64,000 bases of DNA from Oxalobacter formigenes (GTDB taxonomy: Bacteria; Pseudomonadota; Gammaproteobacteria; Burkholderiales; Burkholderiaceae_D). Positions within the stretch are counted from its first letter, which is position 1, and the number at the start of each line of letters is the position of its first letter. A program made the translations under genes and the position numbers. The stretch covers positions 1,364,001-1,428,000 of the forward strand of contig NZ_CP018787.1 in assembly GCF_002127965.1 (NCBI RefSeq), written 5' to 3'. This document shows positions 38,758 to 46,981 of the stretch, piece after piece. The notes under the pieces were generated by a model. It worked only from the letters and a program-made list of their open reading frames with translations, was not told where the DNA came from and ran no database searches.

Positions 38758-38995
38758 ATGTCGATTAAAAGTGTGTCGAAGTGTTCGCAGTATAAAGATT
38801 GAGACTTGAGGGTGCAAATCCGATTGTCGCAAATTTGATTGTGATCGAATATGTAGTGAAACGAATGTCCTGCAAAAATGCATTTTTTCCATGAACGATT
38901 CTGTTTTGAAACGCAATTACAAAAAACAAATGAAAAGTGGCCGTGCAGATAGACGTCAGGACACTTGATGCGGACAATTCAACGCTTTTTCAGCT

Positions 38996-40087
38996 TCAGT
39001 CGAACAGAACCTGCCAGTTTTCGTCGGCATCCGCCAGAAAGCACATCCTGACCTGCTCTTCGGTATTTTTATCCGTAAAAAGGGGTGGCAAATTGTCGGG
39101 GGAAAACCAGCCGCTTTCCGAGGTCTCGGCATTTTCATGGAACCGGCCTCCATTCGATTTGCACAGGACAAACAGCTTGCAGATGCCGTAAACGTAGCGC
39201 CTGTTCTGTTTTTTGTTTCCATCGAGGGCTGCGATCAGTCTGACCGGTTCGACGTCCAGCCCGGCTTCTTCACGAACTTCCTTGACGGTATTGGAGGCGA
39301 CAGACTGGTCAACGTCTACCCAGCCACCGGGCAACGACCATTTGTCCCCTTCCCTGACCATCAGTATCTTTCCGTTTTCGAATATGGCTGCCCGTGTATC
39401 CAGTTTGGGTGTCTGGAATCCCGATTCATTGCAAAACAGTTCCTTGACGATACCCATGGAAAGGCCCGATTTTGTCGCCATGATTTCGGCCGATATTTCC
39501 CGGATGCGGTCGAAACGTTCCAGATCGAAGACGTCTTTTGAATAGGTTTGTCCTGCCTGTGCGATGAACTGGAGTTCGATGGCCCATGACAGCAAGGGGT
39601 CGATGGGAGTCTCCCTGTCCGGTTTGCCGAGCATGACAGCCAGCTCGTTCGGACGGGAAAACCGGTACGTCGCGTTTTCGGATGAACAGTCGCAGATATT
39701 CCAGAGCGTCAATGCGCAGTCGACGCTGGCATCTCTGGCGAAATGAAGGGCTTTTGCAGCGGATGTCACAAAAAGCGTTTCGTCCGGTTTTGCGCCCGTC
39801 CTGTCGAGATACAACAGGATGGGATTGGTGGTTTCGCTATTGCCTGAGATGTCGATGCAATGGGTGAAGTAAGTAAATATTGAGGATTTTTCAAAAACGG
39901 TCAGACCCATTTTTTCGCGGGACAAGGCTCCCAGTGTGTATGACATGGCTTTCAGTCCCTGTATCAGCGGACGGATACCTGAACAGGAGCGGATCGGGGC
40001 CGGAAAGTGATTCTTGCCGCGTAACGGGTTCGATTCTTTTTCGTCGAGGACGGAATCCAGATCGAAAACGATATGTTTGTATTTCAC
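38996..40087 (-). CDS. HAD-like domain fused to Nudix hydrolase
   Basis: A 363-residue protein in two parts. Residues 1-150 resemble a HAD phosphatase: HIVFDLDSVLDE has the DxD motif, and a later LFVTSAAKALHFARD fits the C-terminal part. Residues about 165-225 are the ADP-ribose-pyrophosphatase-type N-terminal region (LLSWAIELQFIAQAGQTYSKD), followed by a Nudix domain whose box is GGWVDVDQ...EVREEAGLDV. The first Glu of the canonical GX5E is replaced by Gln. Nudix enzymes hydrolyse nucleotide-diphosphate compounds. I know no common protein with this fusion; a genome-wide check is needed to exclude gene joining. Confidence 0.8.
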   Translation of the reverse strand: MKYKHIVFDLDSVLDEKESNPLRGKNHFPAPIRSCSGIRPLIQGLKAMSYTLGALSREKMGLTVFEKSSIFTYFTHCIDISGNSETTNPILLYLDRTGAKPDETLFVTSAAKALHFARDASVDCALTLWNICDCSSENATYRFSRPNELAVMLGKPDRETPIDPLLSWAIELQFIAQAGQTYSKDVFDLERFDRIREISAEIMATKSGLSMGIVKELFCNESGFQTPKLDTRAAIFENGKILMVREGDKWSLPGGWVDVDQSVASNTVKEVREEAGLDVEPVRLIAALDGNKKQNRRYVYGICKLFVLCKSNGGRFHENAETSESGWFSPDNLPPLFTDKNTEEQVRMCFLADADENWQVLFD

Positions 40088-40351
40088 GTGATATCCCGGT
40101 TCTATTGAGTGTTTCTTTCCAACACCATTGATAATACCGTGTCCTGAAGCAGAAAAGTTTGATCTTTAAGGGTTATTTTCAGACGCAAATCGATGTTGAA
40201 TGTCATGGACGTTACATTTGCGAGACATGGCATACGGAAAAAACCCGTTTTTATCCATTTGTGGTCAATAGCCGGTTTTGGGGATTGGATAGAATCGGCT
40301 TATGCATTAATCTGTTCGAGTCCCCGCCATTATTTGAACTGGAGGAGCTTC

Positions 40352-40651
40352 ATGAGTCGTATCGTGCAATCTTTTTTAATGGGCGCAATGGCAGCATGTG
40401 CCTTTTCTTTCACGGCAGCCGCCCATGCCGATATTCCTTTCGGCTATACTGACTCGCAGGATTGGGATCAGCGCCCCTATCGTCACCATAATCCGGCGCC
40501 AAGATACGAAGATCCCTATAACGATTACCAGCGCATGCAGCGGCAATCGGATTATGTGAGAAGGCAGGAGGAAAACCTCTCCCGGGATTATCATCGGGAT
40601 ATCCAGCAATTCCAGCAGTCACGTGGTTATATGCGTAAACACCGGCGCTAA
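40352..40651 (+). CDS. Small exported basic protein
   Basis: A 99-residue protein beginning MSRIVQSFLMGAMAACAFSF, then TAAAHAD: a signal peptide, so probably periplasmic. The mature part is hydrophilic, rich in Arg, Gln, Tyr and Asp (YNDYQRMQRQSDYVRRQEEN), and lacks known motifs. GGAGGAG at 40341-40347 fixes the ATG at 40352. The frame is open upstream, but nothing there looks coding. It is a single gene with a terminator at 40705-40735. Confidence 0.7.
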   Translation: MSRIVQSFLMGAMAACAFSFTAAAHADIPFGYTDSQDWDQRPYRHHNPAPRYEDPYNDYQRMQRQSDYVRRQEENLSRDYHRDIQQFQQSRGYMRKHRR

Positions 40652-40704
40652 AAAGGTATTGTCGGTTCCTTGTTTTCTGGAAACAGGAGTGAACCTTTAT
40701 CTTC

Positions 40705-40735
40705 AAGGAAGAAATCCATTAGGGATTTCTTCCTT
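40705..40735 (+). terminator. Intrinsic terminator
   Basis: AAGGAAGAAATCC pairs with GGATTTCTTCCTT, followed by T5. Confidence 0.85.
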
Positions 40736-40809
40736 TTTTATTCATGTTCTTGTTTGACAAAAATAATGTTTTGCTTTAAAAAAAGAAAATAATTTATTGA
40801 TTTAAAAGA

Positions 40810-41202
40810 TTATTCATTATCAGGTTTTTTTACATCAAGAACTTTTAACAGCAGTTTTTGCCTTCCGGGGACCTGCCATGGAATCGATTGGCCGACAGAC
40901 ATTCCCAGCAACGCACTGCCGACAGGTGCCAGCACGGAAATTTTTGTCGCCCCGTCAGCCTTGTCCGGATAAACGAGTGTGATTTCGAATTGTTCGTTCG
41001 AAGTTTCATCGAGAAAACGGGCTGTGGAATTGATGGTGATGACGTCGTTTGGCAATTCTTCCGGTTCAACGACGTTGGCCCTGTCAAGCTCATCCTGCAA
41101 TTCGTCAATGCCGGGCAGAGTGCGATATTTGTTCAACATGAGCATCTGGGTCAGACGTTCATAGTCGCAACTGGTCAGGGTAATGGGCGGTCTGTCGTTC
41201 AT
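40810..41202 (-). CDS. rnk: Nucleoside diphosphate kinase regulator Rnk
   Basis: A 130-residue protein with a GreA-like architecture: an N-terminal helix region (ITLTSCDYERLTQML) and a C-terminal GreA/GreB FKBP-like domain (ITLVYPDKADGATKISVLAPVGSALLGMSVGQSIPWQ). Rnk proteins bind RNA polymerase and influence nucleoside diphosphate kinase levels. The start at 41202 (MNDRPPITLT) matches the family; 17 upstream codons are rejected. It ends just after the terminator region of the plus-strand gene and is followed upstream by an unrelated dehydrogenase. Confidence 0.9.
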   Translation of the reverse strand: MNDRPPITLTSCDYERLTQMLMLNKYRTLPGIDELQDELDRANVVEPEELPNDVITINSTARFLDETSNEQFEITLVYPDKADGATKISVLAPVGSALLGMSVGQSIPWQVPGRQKLLLKVLDVKKPDNE

Positions 41203-41334
41203 GGGGTAAATCCTTCCAAATGTAAAAGCAGTGATACGGCTTTGAATAAACATCTCCGGGGCAAAATGTTTCCCTGCCTGCTGTGAAGGCCGGTGGAACA
41301 GATTGTTCGGGGAACAAATAACAAAAATAAAAAA

Positions 41335-41361
41335 GGCCGGATTGTATTTTCCAATCCGGCC
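41335..41361 (-). terminator. Intrinsic terminator after the zinc dehydrogenase
   Basis: GGCCGGATTG pairs with CAATCCGGCC, followed on the minus strand by a long T-rich run. Confidence 0.85.
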
Positions 41362-41383
41362 GGAAAATCGTGGTTGAGCTTAA

Positions 41384-42457
41384 TCAGGGAGTGATGGCAA
41401 TTTTCAGCACGCCATCACGCTGATTGGCGAAAAGATCATATGCCGCTTCAATATCGTCCAGTTTGAAGCGGTGCGTGACAAGCGGTTTGAGATCGACGCG
41501 GCCACTTGCGACGACGTTTAACAGTCGCCGCATGCGCTCTTTGCCGCCCGGACAAAGGGTCGTAATGATGGTCTGGTCAGCCAGCCCCGCCGCAATAGTA
41601 TCGGCTGGAAGCGTCAGCTTGCCGGAATAAACGCCCAGACTGGACAGGACACCACCCGGTTTCAGGACACGCAGGCAGCTTTCGAAGGTCTGCTGGGTTC
41701 CCAGTGCCTCGATCGCGACATCGACGCCTTTGCCATCGGTTATTTTCATGATTTCCTCGATGGGGTCTTTTTCGCGGAAGTTGATCGTGACGTCGGCGCC
41801 CATCCGTCTGGAAATGGCAAGCCTCTCGTTAATGCCGTCCACGGCAATGATGCGGGTGGCTCCACGCAGCTTCGCTCCTGCCGTGGCGCACAGGCCGATC
41901 GGCCCCTGGGCGAAAATGACGACGGTATCGCCGATTTTGACCTTGCCGTTTTCGGCACCTGAAAAGCCTGTGCTCATAATGTCCGGACACATCAGTACCT
42001 GTTCGTCGGTCAGGTCGTCCGGAATCGGTTCAAGATTGGCGACGGCATCGGGTACGAGCACGTATTCTGCCTGTGTCCCGTCGATGGTATTGCCGAATTT
42101 CCAGCCTCCGATGGCTTTCCAGCCGCCTGTTCCATGACCGCCGCATTGCGATGAATGATTGTCCAGACAGGCGTAACACTGGCCGCAAGGGGTAATGGCG
42201 CCGACAATGACCCTTTGACCGAGCTGATAGCCGGTGACGCCAACGCCGAGTTCGGCAATGACGCCGACGGGTTCATGGCCGATGGTCAAACCCGGTTTGA
42301 CAGGATATTCGCCTTTGAGGATATGTACATCCGTACCGCAAATCGTCGTGGTCGTGATTTTGACCAGTGCCTGACCCGGACCGACTTCAGGAACCGGTTT
42401 TTCGTCGAGAACGATTTGACCCGGTTTGACAAAAACTGCCGCTTTCATGGTTCGCAT
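41384..42457 (-). CDS. Zinc-dependent alcohol dehydrogenase (secondary-alcohol type)
   Basis: A 357-residue medium-chain dehydrogenase. Catalytic zinc ligands lie in TICGTDVH and IGHEPVG; the structural zinc cysteines in CGQCYACLDNHSSQC. The Rossmann region IGLCATAGAKLRGATRIIAVD binds NAD(P). The sequence resembles threonine-dehydrogenase/isopropanol-dehydrogenase-like enzymes. ATG 42457 has GGAAGGAG six bases upstream, so it is preferred over a TTG two codons earlier. It stands alone with a terminator at 41335-41361. Confidence 0.92.
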   Translation of the reverse strand: MRTMKAAVFVKPGQIVLDEKPVPEVGPGQALVKITTTTICGTDVHILKGEYPVKPGLTIGHEPVGVIAELGVGVTGYQLGQRVIVGAITPCGQCYACLDNHSSQCGGHGTGGWKAIGGWKFGNTIDGTQAEYVLVPDAVANLEPIPDDLTDEQVLMCPDIMSTGFSGAENGKVKIGDTVVIFAQGPIGLCATAGAKLRGATRIIAVDGINERLAISRRMGADVTINFREKDPIEEIMKITDGKGVDVAIEALGTQQTFESCLRVLKPGGVLSSLGVYSGKLTLPADTIAAGLADQTIITTLCPGGKERMRRLLNVVASGRVDLKPLVTHRFKLDDIEAAYDLFANQRDGVLKIAITP

Positions 42458-42624
42458 AGGCAACTCCTTCCGTATATGTGTTCTTTCGGACAGGGCGAAA
42501 GAAATTTTTTTCGCCCTACAGGCAAGGCATTACTTGAAACGGCCGGGTGATGGTGATCGTTAAATTTTACTGCACCAGTCTGCACGTGCAAACTCGTCAA
42601 CCGATCTCCCTTTTACCCCTAGAT

Positions 42625-42657
42625 TAACCGGTGAGGACTGCCCTGTCCAGACGTAAA
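42625..42657. repeat. Flank repeat, copy 1
   Basis: This 33-base segment just after the stop of the first GGDEF-hemerythrin gene matches the segment 44308-44340 after the second gene (shared TAACCGG, CTGTCCAGA and GTAAA). It marks a tandem duplication that included the 3' flank. Confidence 0.6.
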
Positions 42658-42661
42658 GCAA

Positions 42662-43912
42662 TTAAATATGAAATTCCGAAAGAAATGAAAAGAAATTCCT
42701 GTCCTCTTTTTGCATGTGCATAATGACGACGTCATTGGCAAGGAAGCTGAATATTTCGGCAAAATCCAGTCTGTTTCTTTCAAAGAGCTCAGCCAGATGA
42801 ACCGCTTTATGGACGAGTTGACGGTGAATGATGGCATGTTCATCCGTTTGCGGATATCCGATGGACATCATGATTTTTTCCTCGTTGTCGAAATGCATTT
42901 GAATGTGTGTCAGCAATTGATGGATTAACGGCGAAATCTGCTTTTTCGGCTTATTGTCGTAGATGGCATGCAAGAGCTGGCTGGAATAGAAAAACAACTG
43001 ACGATGTTCTTCGTCAATGGTCTGGTTTCCACATTCATATTCCTGTTTCCAGACGAGTTTCAGAAAATGGCGCGCTTTCAGCTCAACCCGTTTTTTTCCG
43101 CTTGTCTTGGCCGCGAAAACGGCCGCGTCTATACGATTGATGAAGTCTTCAAGGGTTTCGTCCCTGCGATAGGTCGCCACGCCAAGGCTGGCCGTTATTT
43201 GTCCAACCTGGCTGAACTGTTTGTGCTCGATGGCACTTCCGATCCTTTTGGCAATCTGTTTGCCGGTAGTGAGATTCGTATCGGGCAGTAGCAGGATGAA
43301 TTCCTTTTCGCTCCATTTGCCGAACAAATCGGATGAGCGAAGGTGTTTCAGGATCAGCTGGCAAAATTCCGCAAGAACGATATTGCTCGAAAATTGTCCC
43401 CATTCTTCATTTATTCTTGCAAAGTTATCGATATTCATCAGGACGACGGTGGTGCTGCTGTCGTTTTTGTCAGGCCTGAAAATAAGTTTTTGCAGATTGG
43501 CCAGCATGGACGGGTAATTCCAGTTACCGGTTTCGATATTTGCTATTCTTTTGTCATTTATTGACAAGAGCTTTTGTCCATCCTGAAGATGCTTCTGGCT
43601 GTCGACAGGAATGCCGATCATCCCGACTCCGGTAATTTCATCATCATTTTTGACGGGAAAATAAATCGTCAGGCACGATGTGACCGTATCGTCAATACAG
43701 AATTTTTCGATGCATACGGCCGGTTTCCCTGTCTCTTGAACGGTGTTTTTCCGATTGATATCAAACGGTTTGTCGAATCCGGTATTGGCATAAACGGTCT
43801 CTCCCGACCGGTTACGAATGACGACGACTGTTTTTGTATCATGCAAACATATCCCGGTTTGCAAGGCTGATTCAATGATGGCATGACCGATTCGTTGTGT
43901 CAGATTGTTCAT
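42662..43912 (-). CDS. Degenerate GGDEF-hemerythrin protein
   Basis: A 416-residue protein. Residues 1-120 look like a PAS-like sensor. Residues about 150-310 are a GGDEF-type fold whose active motif is changed to KWSEKEF (no Gly-Gly), so cyclase activity is unlikely. Residues about 320-416 are a hemerythrin-like di-iron domain with all seven ligands seen: DEEH, HFDNE, HAIIH and HMQKED. It is probably an oxygen or redox sensor acting through protein contacts. The start at 43912 aligns with the paralogue; GTG 44017 is a weaker alternative. It is a tandem paralogue of 44345-45706. Confidence 0.88.
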   Translation of the reverse strand: MNNLTQRIGHAIIESALQTGICLHDTKTVVVIRNRSGETVYANTGFDKPFDINRKNTVQETGKPAVCIEKFCIDDTVTSCLTIYFPVKNDDEITGVGMIGIPVDSQKHLQDGQKLLSINDKRIANIETGNWNYPSMLANLQKLIFRPDKNDSSTTVVLMNIDNFARINEEWGQFSSNIVLAEFCQLILKHLRSSDLFGKWSEKEFILLLPDTNLTTGKQIAKRIGSAIEHKQFSQVGQITASLGVATYRRDETLEDFINRIDAAVFAAKTSGKKRVELKARHFLKLVWKQEYECGNQTIDEEHRQLFFYSSQLLHAIYDNKPKKQISPLIHQLLTHIQMHFDNEEKIMMSIGYPQTDEHAIIHRQLVHKAVHLAELFERNRLDFAEIFSFLANDVVIMHMQKEDRNFFSFLSEFHI

Positions 43913-44307
43913 ATGCGGACCATTTGAAAAAATGTGCGTGGTCGACTGTCCCGGGGATGCCGGAAAAGACAGGCGCGTTTGCACAGTGCCAATATTCATT
44001 GTGTCAGTCACTGCCACTCTTCATTGTTCTTGTATGTATGAAAAATAGCCAAATGATTCATTCCTCTTGCCCTGGCGGCACGCGGTTTGCAGGCATCGAA
44101 CAAAATAGTTGCATGGAAATGGCCGCTTCCATTTTGATGCAAACCATCGATTTGGATGACAGGATGAAAGGAATGATTTTTCATCCTGTCCGGACAGGGT
44201 ATTGATAAAATCGATTGCTGGTGTTGATTGATTATCGGGAAATGATACTTCTGATAGTGTATTTTTATGCTCTTAACAATTACAAATAACCCTGATAACC
44301 TTTAGGT
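43913..44307. other. Intergenic, no gene seen
   Basis: About 400 bases between the paralogous GGDEF-hemerythrin genes. The open frame of the downstream gene extends to a GTG at 44017, but the codons resemble no family. I see no strong promoter. Confidence 0.4.
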
Positions 44308-44340
44308 TAACCGGAGAAAGGCCATCTGTCCAGATGTAAA
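44308..44340. repeat. Flank repeat, copy 2
   Basis: Diverged copy of 42625-42657, placed directly after the stop of the second GGDEF-hemerythrin gene. Confidence 0.6.
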
Positions 44341-44344
44341 TCGG

Positions 44345-45706
44345 TCAATGCCGTGCTTGTGGAAGAAACGGGAAGTATTTCCTGTCGGTTTTCAACATGT
44401 GTTCGATGACGACGTCGTTAGCCAGAAAATTGAAAATCTCGCCGAAATCGAGTTTGTTTTCCTCAAAACGGACAGAGAGCCGGACGGCCTTGGCAATGAG
44501 TTGCCTGTGGATCATGGCGTGTTCTTCGGTTTCCCTGTAACCCATTTTTTCAAGAATGCTTTCTTCTTCGTCGAAGTGCTGCTGAATATGAGCAAGCAAT
44601 TTGTTGATCAGGGGCGTAATTTGTTTTTTCGGTGTGTTTTCCAGCATGGCGGCCAGCAAATGGTTTGCATCGGATACCATAAGACGATGCTGATAATCGA
44701 TGATGGTATTGCCGCATTCATATTCGCGCTTCCAGACCAGCCGCAGGAAGTTGCTGGCTTTCAGGTCTGGCAGGCTCAGATCGCTCATCCCTGCCCTGTC
44801 GACCTCGACGCGGTTTTTTCCGTTCATCTTGGCGACGAAAACGGCGGCATCGGCACGACTGATACAATCTTCAATGGTTTCTCCCCTCTCATGAAGGGCA
44901 ACGCCAAAGCAGGCCGTCAGGGAAGGCACTTTGCGAAACTGGTAATTTTCGATGGCATGGCGGATACGTTCGGCGACCTGAGCTGCCGCCACGACATTCG
45001 TGTCTGGAAGGACAAGGATGAATTCAGTGTCCTCCCATCTTCCGAACAAATCGGATGAACGCAGATGGTTTTTGACCAGTTCGCAGAATTCGACCAGAAC
45101 GATGTCACCCGTGGCTCTTCCTGATTCTTCATTGATTCTGGCGAGGTTGTCGACATTGATCAGGACGATGGAAAGCGGTTTGCCATTTTTTTCGGACTGG
45201 ATGATTTCATGTTTGATGGCATCGGCCATGGCCTGATGGGTCGGTATTTCGGTCAGGGGATCGATGTCGGGATTGTCGTCTGGCAGCAAGGATGTCTCAT
45301 TTGTTTCATATTCAATTCCGTTTTTCGCCGGAATGCCGACAAGGCCTGTCCCGATAATTTCGCCAGCCGTATTTTTAAGAGGAAAATAAACCGTTGAATA
45401 CGATATTTCCGTGTTTTCAAAAGCCAGTTTCTCTTCAAAAACGGCCGGTTTTCCGCCGGATTGAACCAGTTTTTCACGCTCACTGAAGAGTTTGTGGAAA
45501 AAAGCGGGAAATGCCGCACCGGATGCAGGCCCAATCAGTTTTTCAGGCTCCGTATCAATGAGTCTGGCAAATTCATTATTGATGTACAGGACAGCATGGC
45601 TACTGTCGCGCACAAGCGCTATCGTGCCGCTTTCCTGCCAACAGGATTCCATTTGGCGGATTGCATTGACAAGGGCTGTTAGTGTTTCCTGTTTCTTCTC
45701 ACTCAT
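44345..45706 (-). CDS. Degenerate GGDEF-hemerythrin protein, coupled to esterase
   Basis: A 453-residue paralogue of 42662-43912. It has a PAS-like N-terminus (DSSHAVLYINNEFARLI), a GGDEF-type domain with RWEDTEF instead of GGDEF, then a hemerythrin domain with ligands in YQHRL, HFDEEE, HAMIH and HMLKTD. It is likely a di-iron oxygen or redox sensor without diguanylate cyclase activity. The start is fixed by a four-base ATGA overlap with the stop of the esterase gene, implying translational coupling. This argues that the esterase and the sensor are made together. Confidence 0.9.
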   Translation of the reverse strand: MSEKKQETLTALVNAIRQMESCWQESGTIALVRDSSHAVLYINNEFARLIDTEPEKLIGPASGAAFPAFFHKLFSEREKLVQSGGKPAVFEEKLAFENTEISYSTVYFPLKNTAGEIIGTGLVGIPAKNGIEYETNETSLLPDDNPDIDPLTEIPTHQAMADAIKHEIIQSEKNGKPLSIVLINVDNLARINEESGRATGDIVLVEFCELVKNHLRSSDLFGRWEDTEFILVLPDTNVVAAAQVAERIRHAIENYQFRKVPSLTACFGVALHERGETIEDCISRADAAVFVAKMNGKNRVEVDRAGMSDLSLPDLKASNFLRLVWKREYECGNTIIDYQHRLMVSDANHLLAAMLENTPKKQITPLINKLLAHIQQHFDEEESILEKMGYRETEEHAMIHRQLIAKAVRLSVRFEENKLDFGEIFNFLANDVVIEHMLKTDRKYFPFLPQARH

Positions 45707-46599
45707 GGTGGTGTAGGTGATTTTCGTGAAATATGTACAATGACGGGATTCGATGACACTTTGTTGGCAGGCGAGTGACAAAGAGAGGATATCCTGAGGA
45801 GCATGTCGGAAAAATCGCGTTTGTGCCAGCTTCCGATCGAATGGCCTGCTCCCTGATAGACAATGGCCCTCGCGTTGCCTCCGGCTGATTTCCATGCGTT
45901 GGCCATGTTTTGGGCCGTATCGGCAGGCAATCGCGGATCGGCTTCGCCCTGAAAGAAGAGCGCATCGGGCAATGCGGTTTTTTCACCGCGCTTCAATATC
46001 AGCAGGGGACTGGATTCTTCCATCGTTTTTTCATCGCCAAAATAGGCACGATGACACAGCACTATAGCCATGTTGCTGGATTCTTCTGCCATCCGGTAGC
46101 GGGCCAGAGGGTCGAGAACGCCTGAACAGGTAATGACGAAAGCCAGTCTGGCATCCAGCTCTTTGCCGGACGCCTGCAATTCATGGATCATGTATCGGGG
46201 GTCGTTATAACGCATGGCGGACAGAAGCAGCAATTGGCCGCCACTGGAAATGCCCAGTCCCCCTACCCTGTCAGGATCGACTTTATATCTGCCACTATGG
46301 TATTTGAGCCAGCGAGTCGCGTAGTTGACGTCGGCCACCGAGGCTGGATAAGGACAGGCAGGCGCCAGACGGGTATCGATGGCCATGACGACTATGCCTT
46401 TTTCCGCAACCAGTTCGGCAAAGCCTGCCGTGGCAAAACGGTCTCCGGAAACCCAGGCACCCCCATGAACACAGACAAGGGCAGGAAACGGCCCATCCCC
46501 CTTCGGACGGTAAATCAATGCACGGGCGGTTTGCCCATCCTTTTCAAGGTAAGTGACTTCGCTGACGGTAATGGTATCGAATGCTTTGGAATCAGGCAT
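45703..46599 (-). CDS. Alpha/beta-hydrolase esterase, acetyl-esterase-like
   Basis: A 298-residue cytoplasmic hydrolase of the hormone-sensitive-lipase/Aes group. The oxyanion motif HGGAW lies near residue 45, the nucleophile elbow GISSGGQL near 115, a likely acid residue in QGEADPRLPADT, and the histidine in GAGHSIGSW. The substrate is probably a short-chain acyl ester. The start ATG 46599 lies about 140 bases before the tRNA-Leu gene. Its stop overlaps the start of the GGDEF-hemerythrin gene. Confidence 0.88.
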   Translation of the reverse strand: MPDSKAFDTITVSEVTYLEKDGQTARALIYRPKGDGPFPALVCVHGGAWVSGDRFATAGFAELVAEKGIVVMAIDTRLAPACPYPASVADVNYATRWLKYHSGRYKVDPDRVGGLGISSGGQLLLLSAMRYNDPRYMIHELQASGKELDARLAFVITCSGVLDPLARYRMAEESSNMAIVLCHRAYFGDEKTMEESSPLLILKRGEKTALPDALFFQGEADPRLPADTAQNMANAWKSAGGNARAIVYQGAGHSIGSWHKRDFSDMLLRISSLCHSPANKVSSNPVIVHISRKSPTPP

Positions 46600-46702
46600 T
46601 AATGTGAGACATCCTGGCGGTTACTGAATATGTTCAGGTTCTTTTCCTATTATATCGGATGAATGGTTTTTTGTTGCCATAAAGTAATTTGCATGAATTC
46701 TG

Positions 46703-46731
46703 TTCAGCTTTTTGAGCCTATCTGTTACAAT
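46703..46731 (+). promoter_or_regulatory. Candidate tRNA promoter
   Basis: TTCAGC (46703-46708), a 17-base spacer and TACAAT (46726-46731), about 10 bases before the tRNA 5' end. Confidence 0.35.
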
Positions 46732-46741
46732 TCCTGTCCTT

Positions 46742-46828
46742 GCCCGGGTGGTGAAACTGGTAGACACAAGAGACTTAAAATCTCTCGCCAGAAATGGTGT
46801 ACCGGTTCGATTCCGGTCCCGGGCACCA
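46742..46828 (+). tRNA. tRNA-Leu (UAA)
   Basis: The acceptor stem GCCCGGG pairs with CCCGGGC; the D arm GGTGAAACTGGTAGAC, the anticodon loop CTTAAAA with anticodon TAA, a long variable arm and TTCGATT in the T loop are present, and CCA is encoded. The prophage integrase starts 153 bases downstream, so the 3' end is the probable phage attachment site. Confidence 0.95.
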
Positions 46829-46862
46829 CAGGCAAAAACAGCATTTAGACTCAAATACAATC

Positions 46863-46895
46863 AAAAGCCCATTTTCTCTCTGAAATCGGGCTTTT
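46863..46895 (+). terminator. Terminator after tRNA-Leu
   Basis: AAAAGCCC pairs with GGGCTTTT around a 17-base loop, followed by T-rich sequence. Confidence 0.7.
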
Positions 46896-46950
46896 TTGTT
46901 TTTTCGAGATTGTCTTTTATTTGCTTTTCCACTTATTTAAATTTAATCTG

Positions 46951-46981
46951 TTACGGAAATTTTACGGAATGGATTACGGAA
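46951..46981 (+). repeat. Three direct repeats TTACGGAA before the integrase
   Basis: TTACGGAA occurs at 46951-46958, 46962-46969 and 46974-46981, spaced 11 and 12 bases, with the last touching the integrase ATG. It is a candidate integrase arm-type or autoregulatory binding array. Confidence 0.7.

Noticed and set aside
46863-46895. Initially considered as part of an attachment-site core
   Set aside because: The sequence is an ordinary terminator stem after a tRNA and shows no overlap with the tRNA 3' end.
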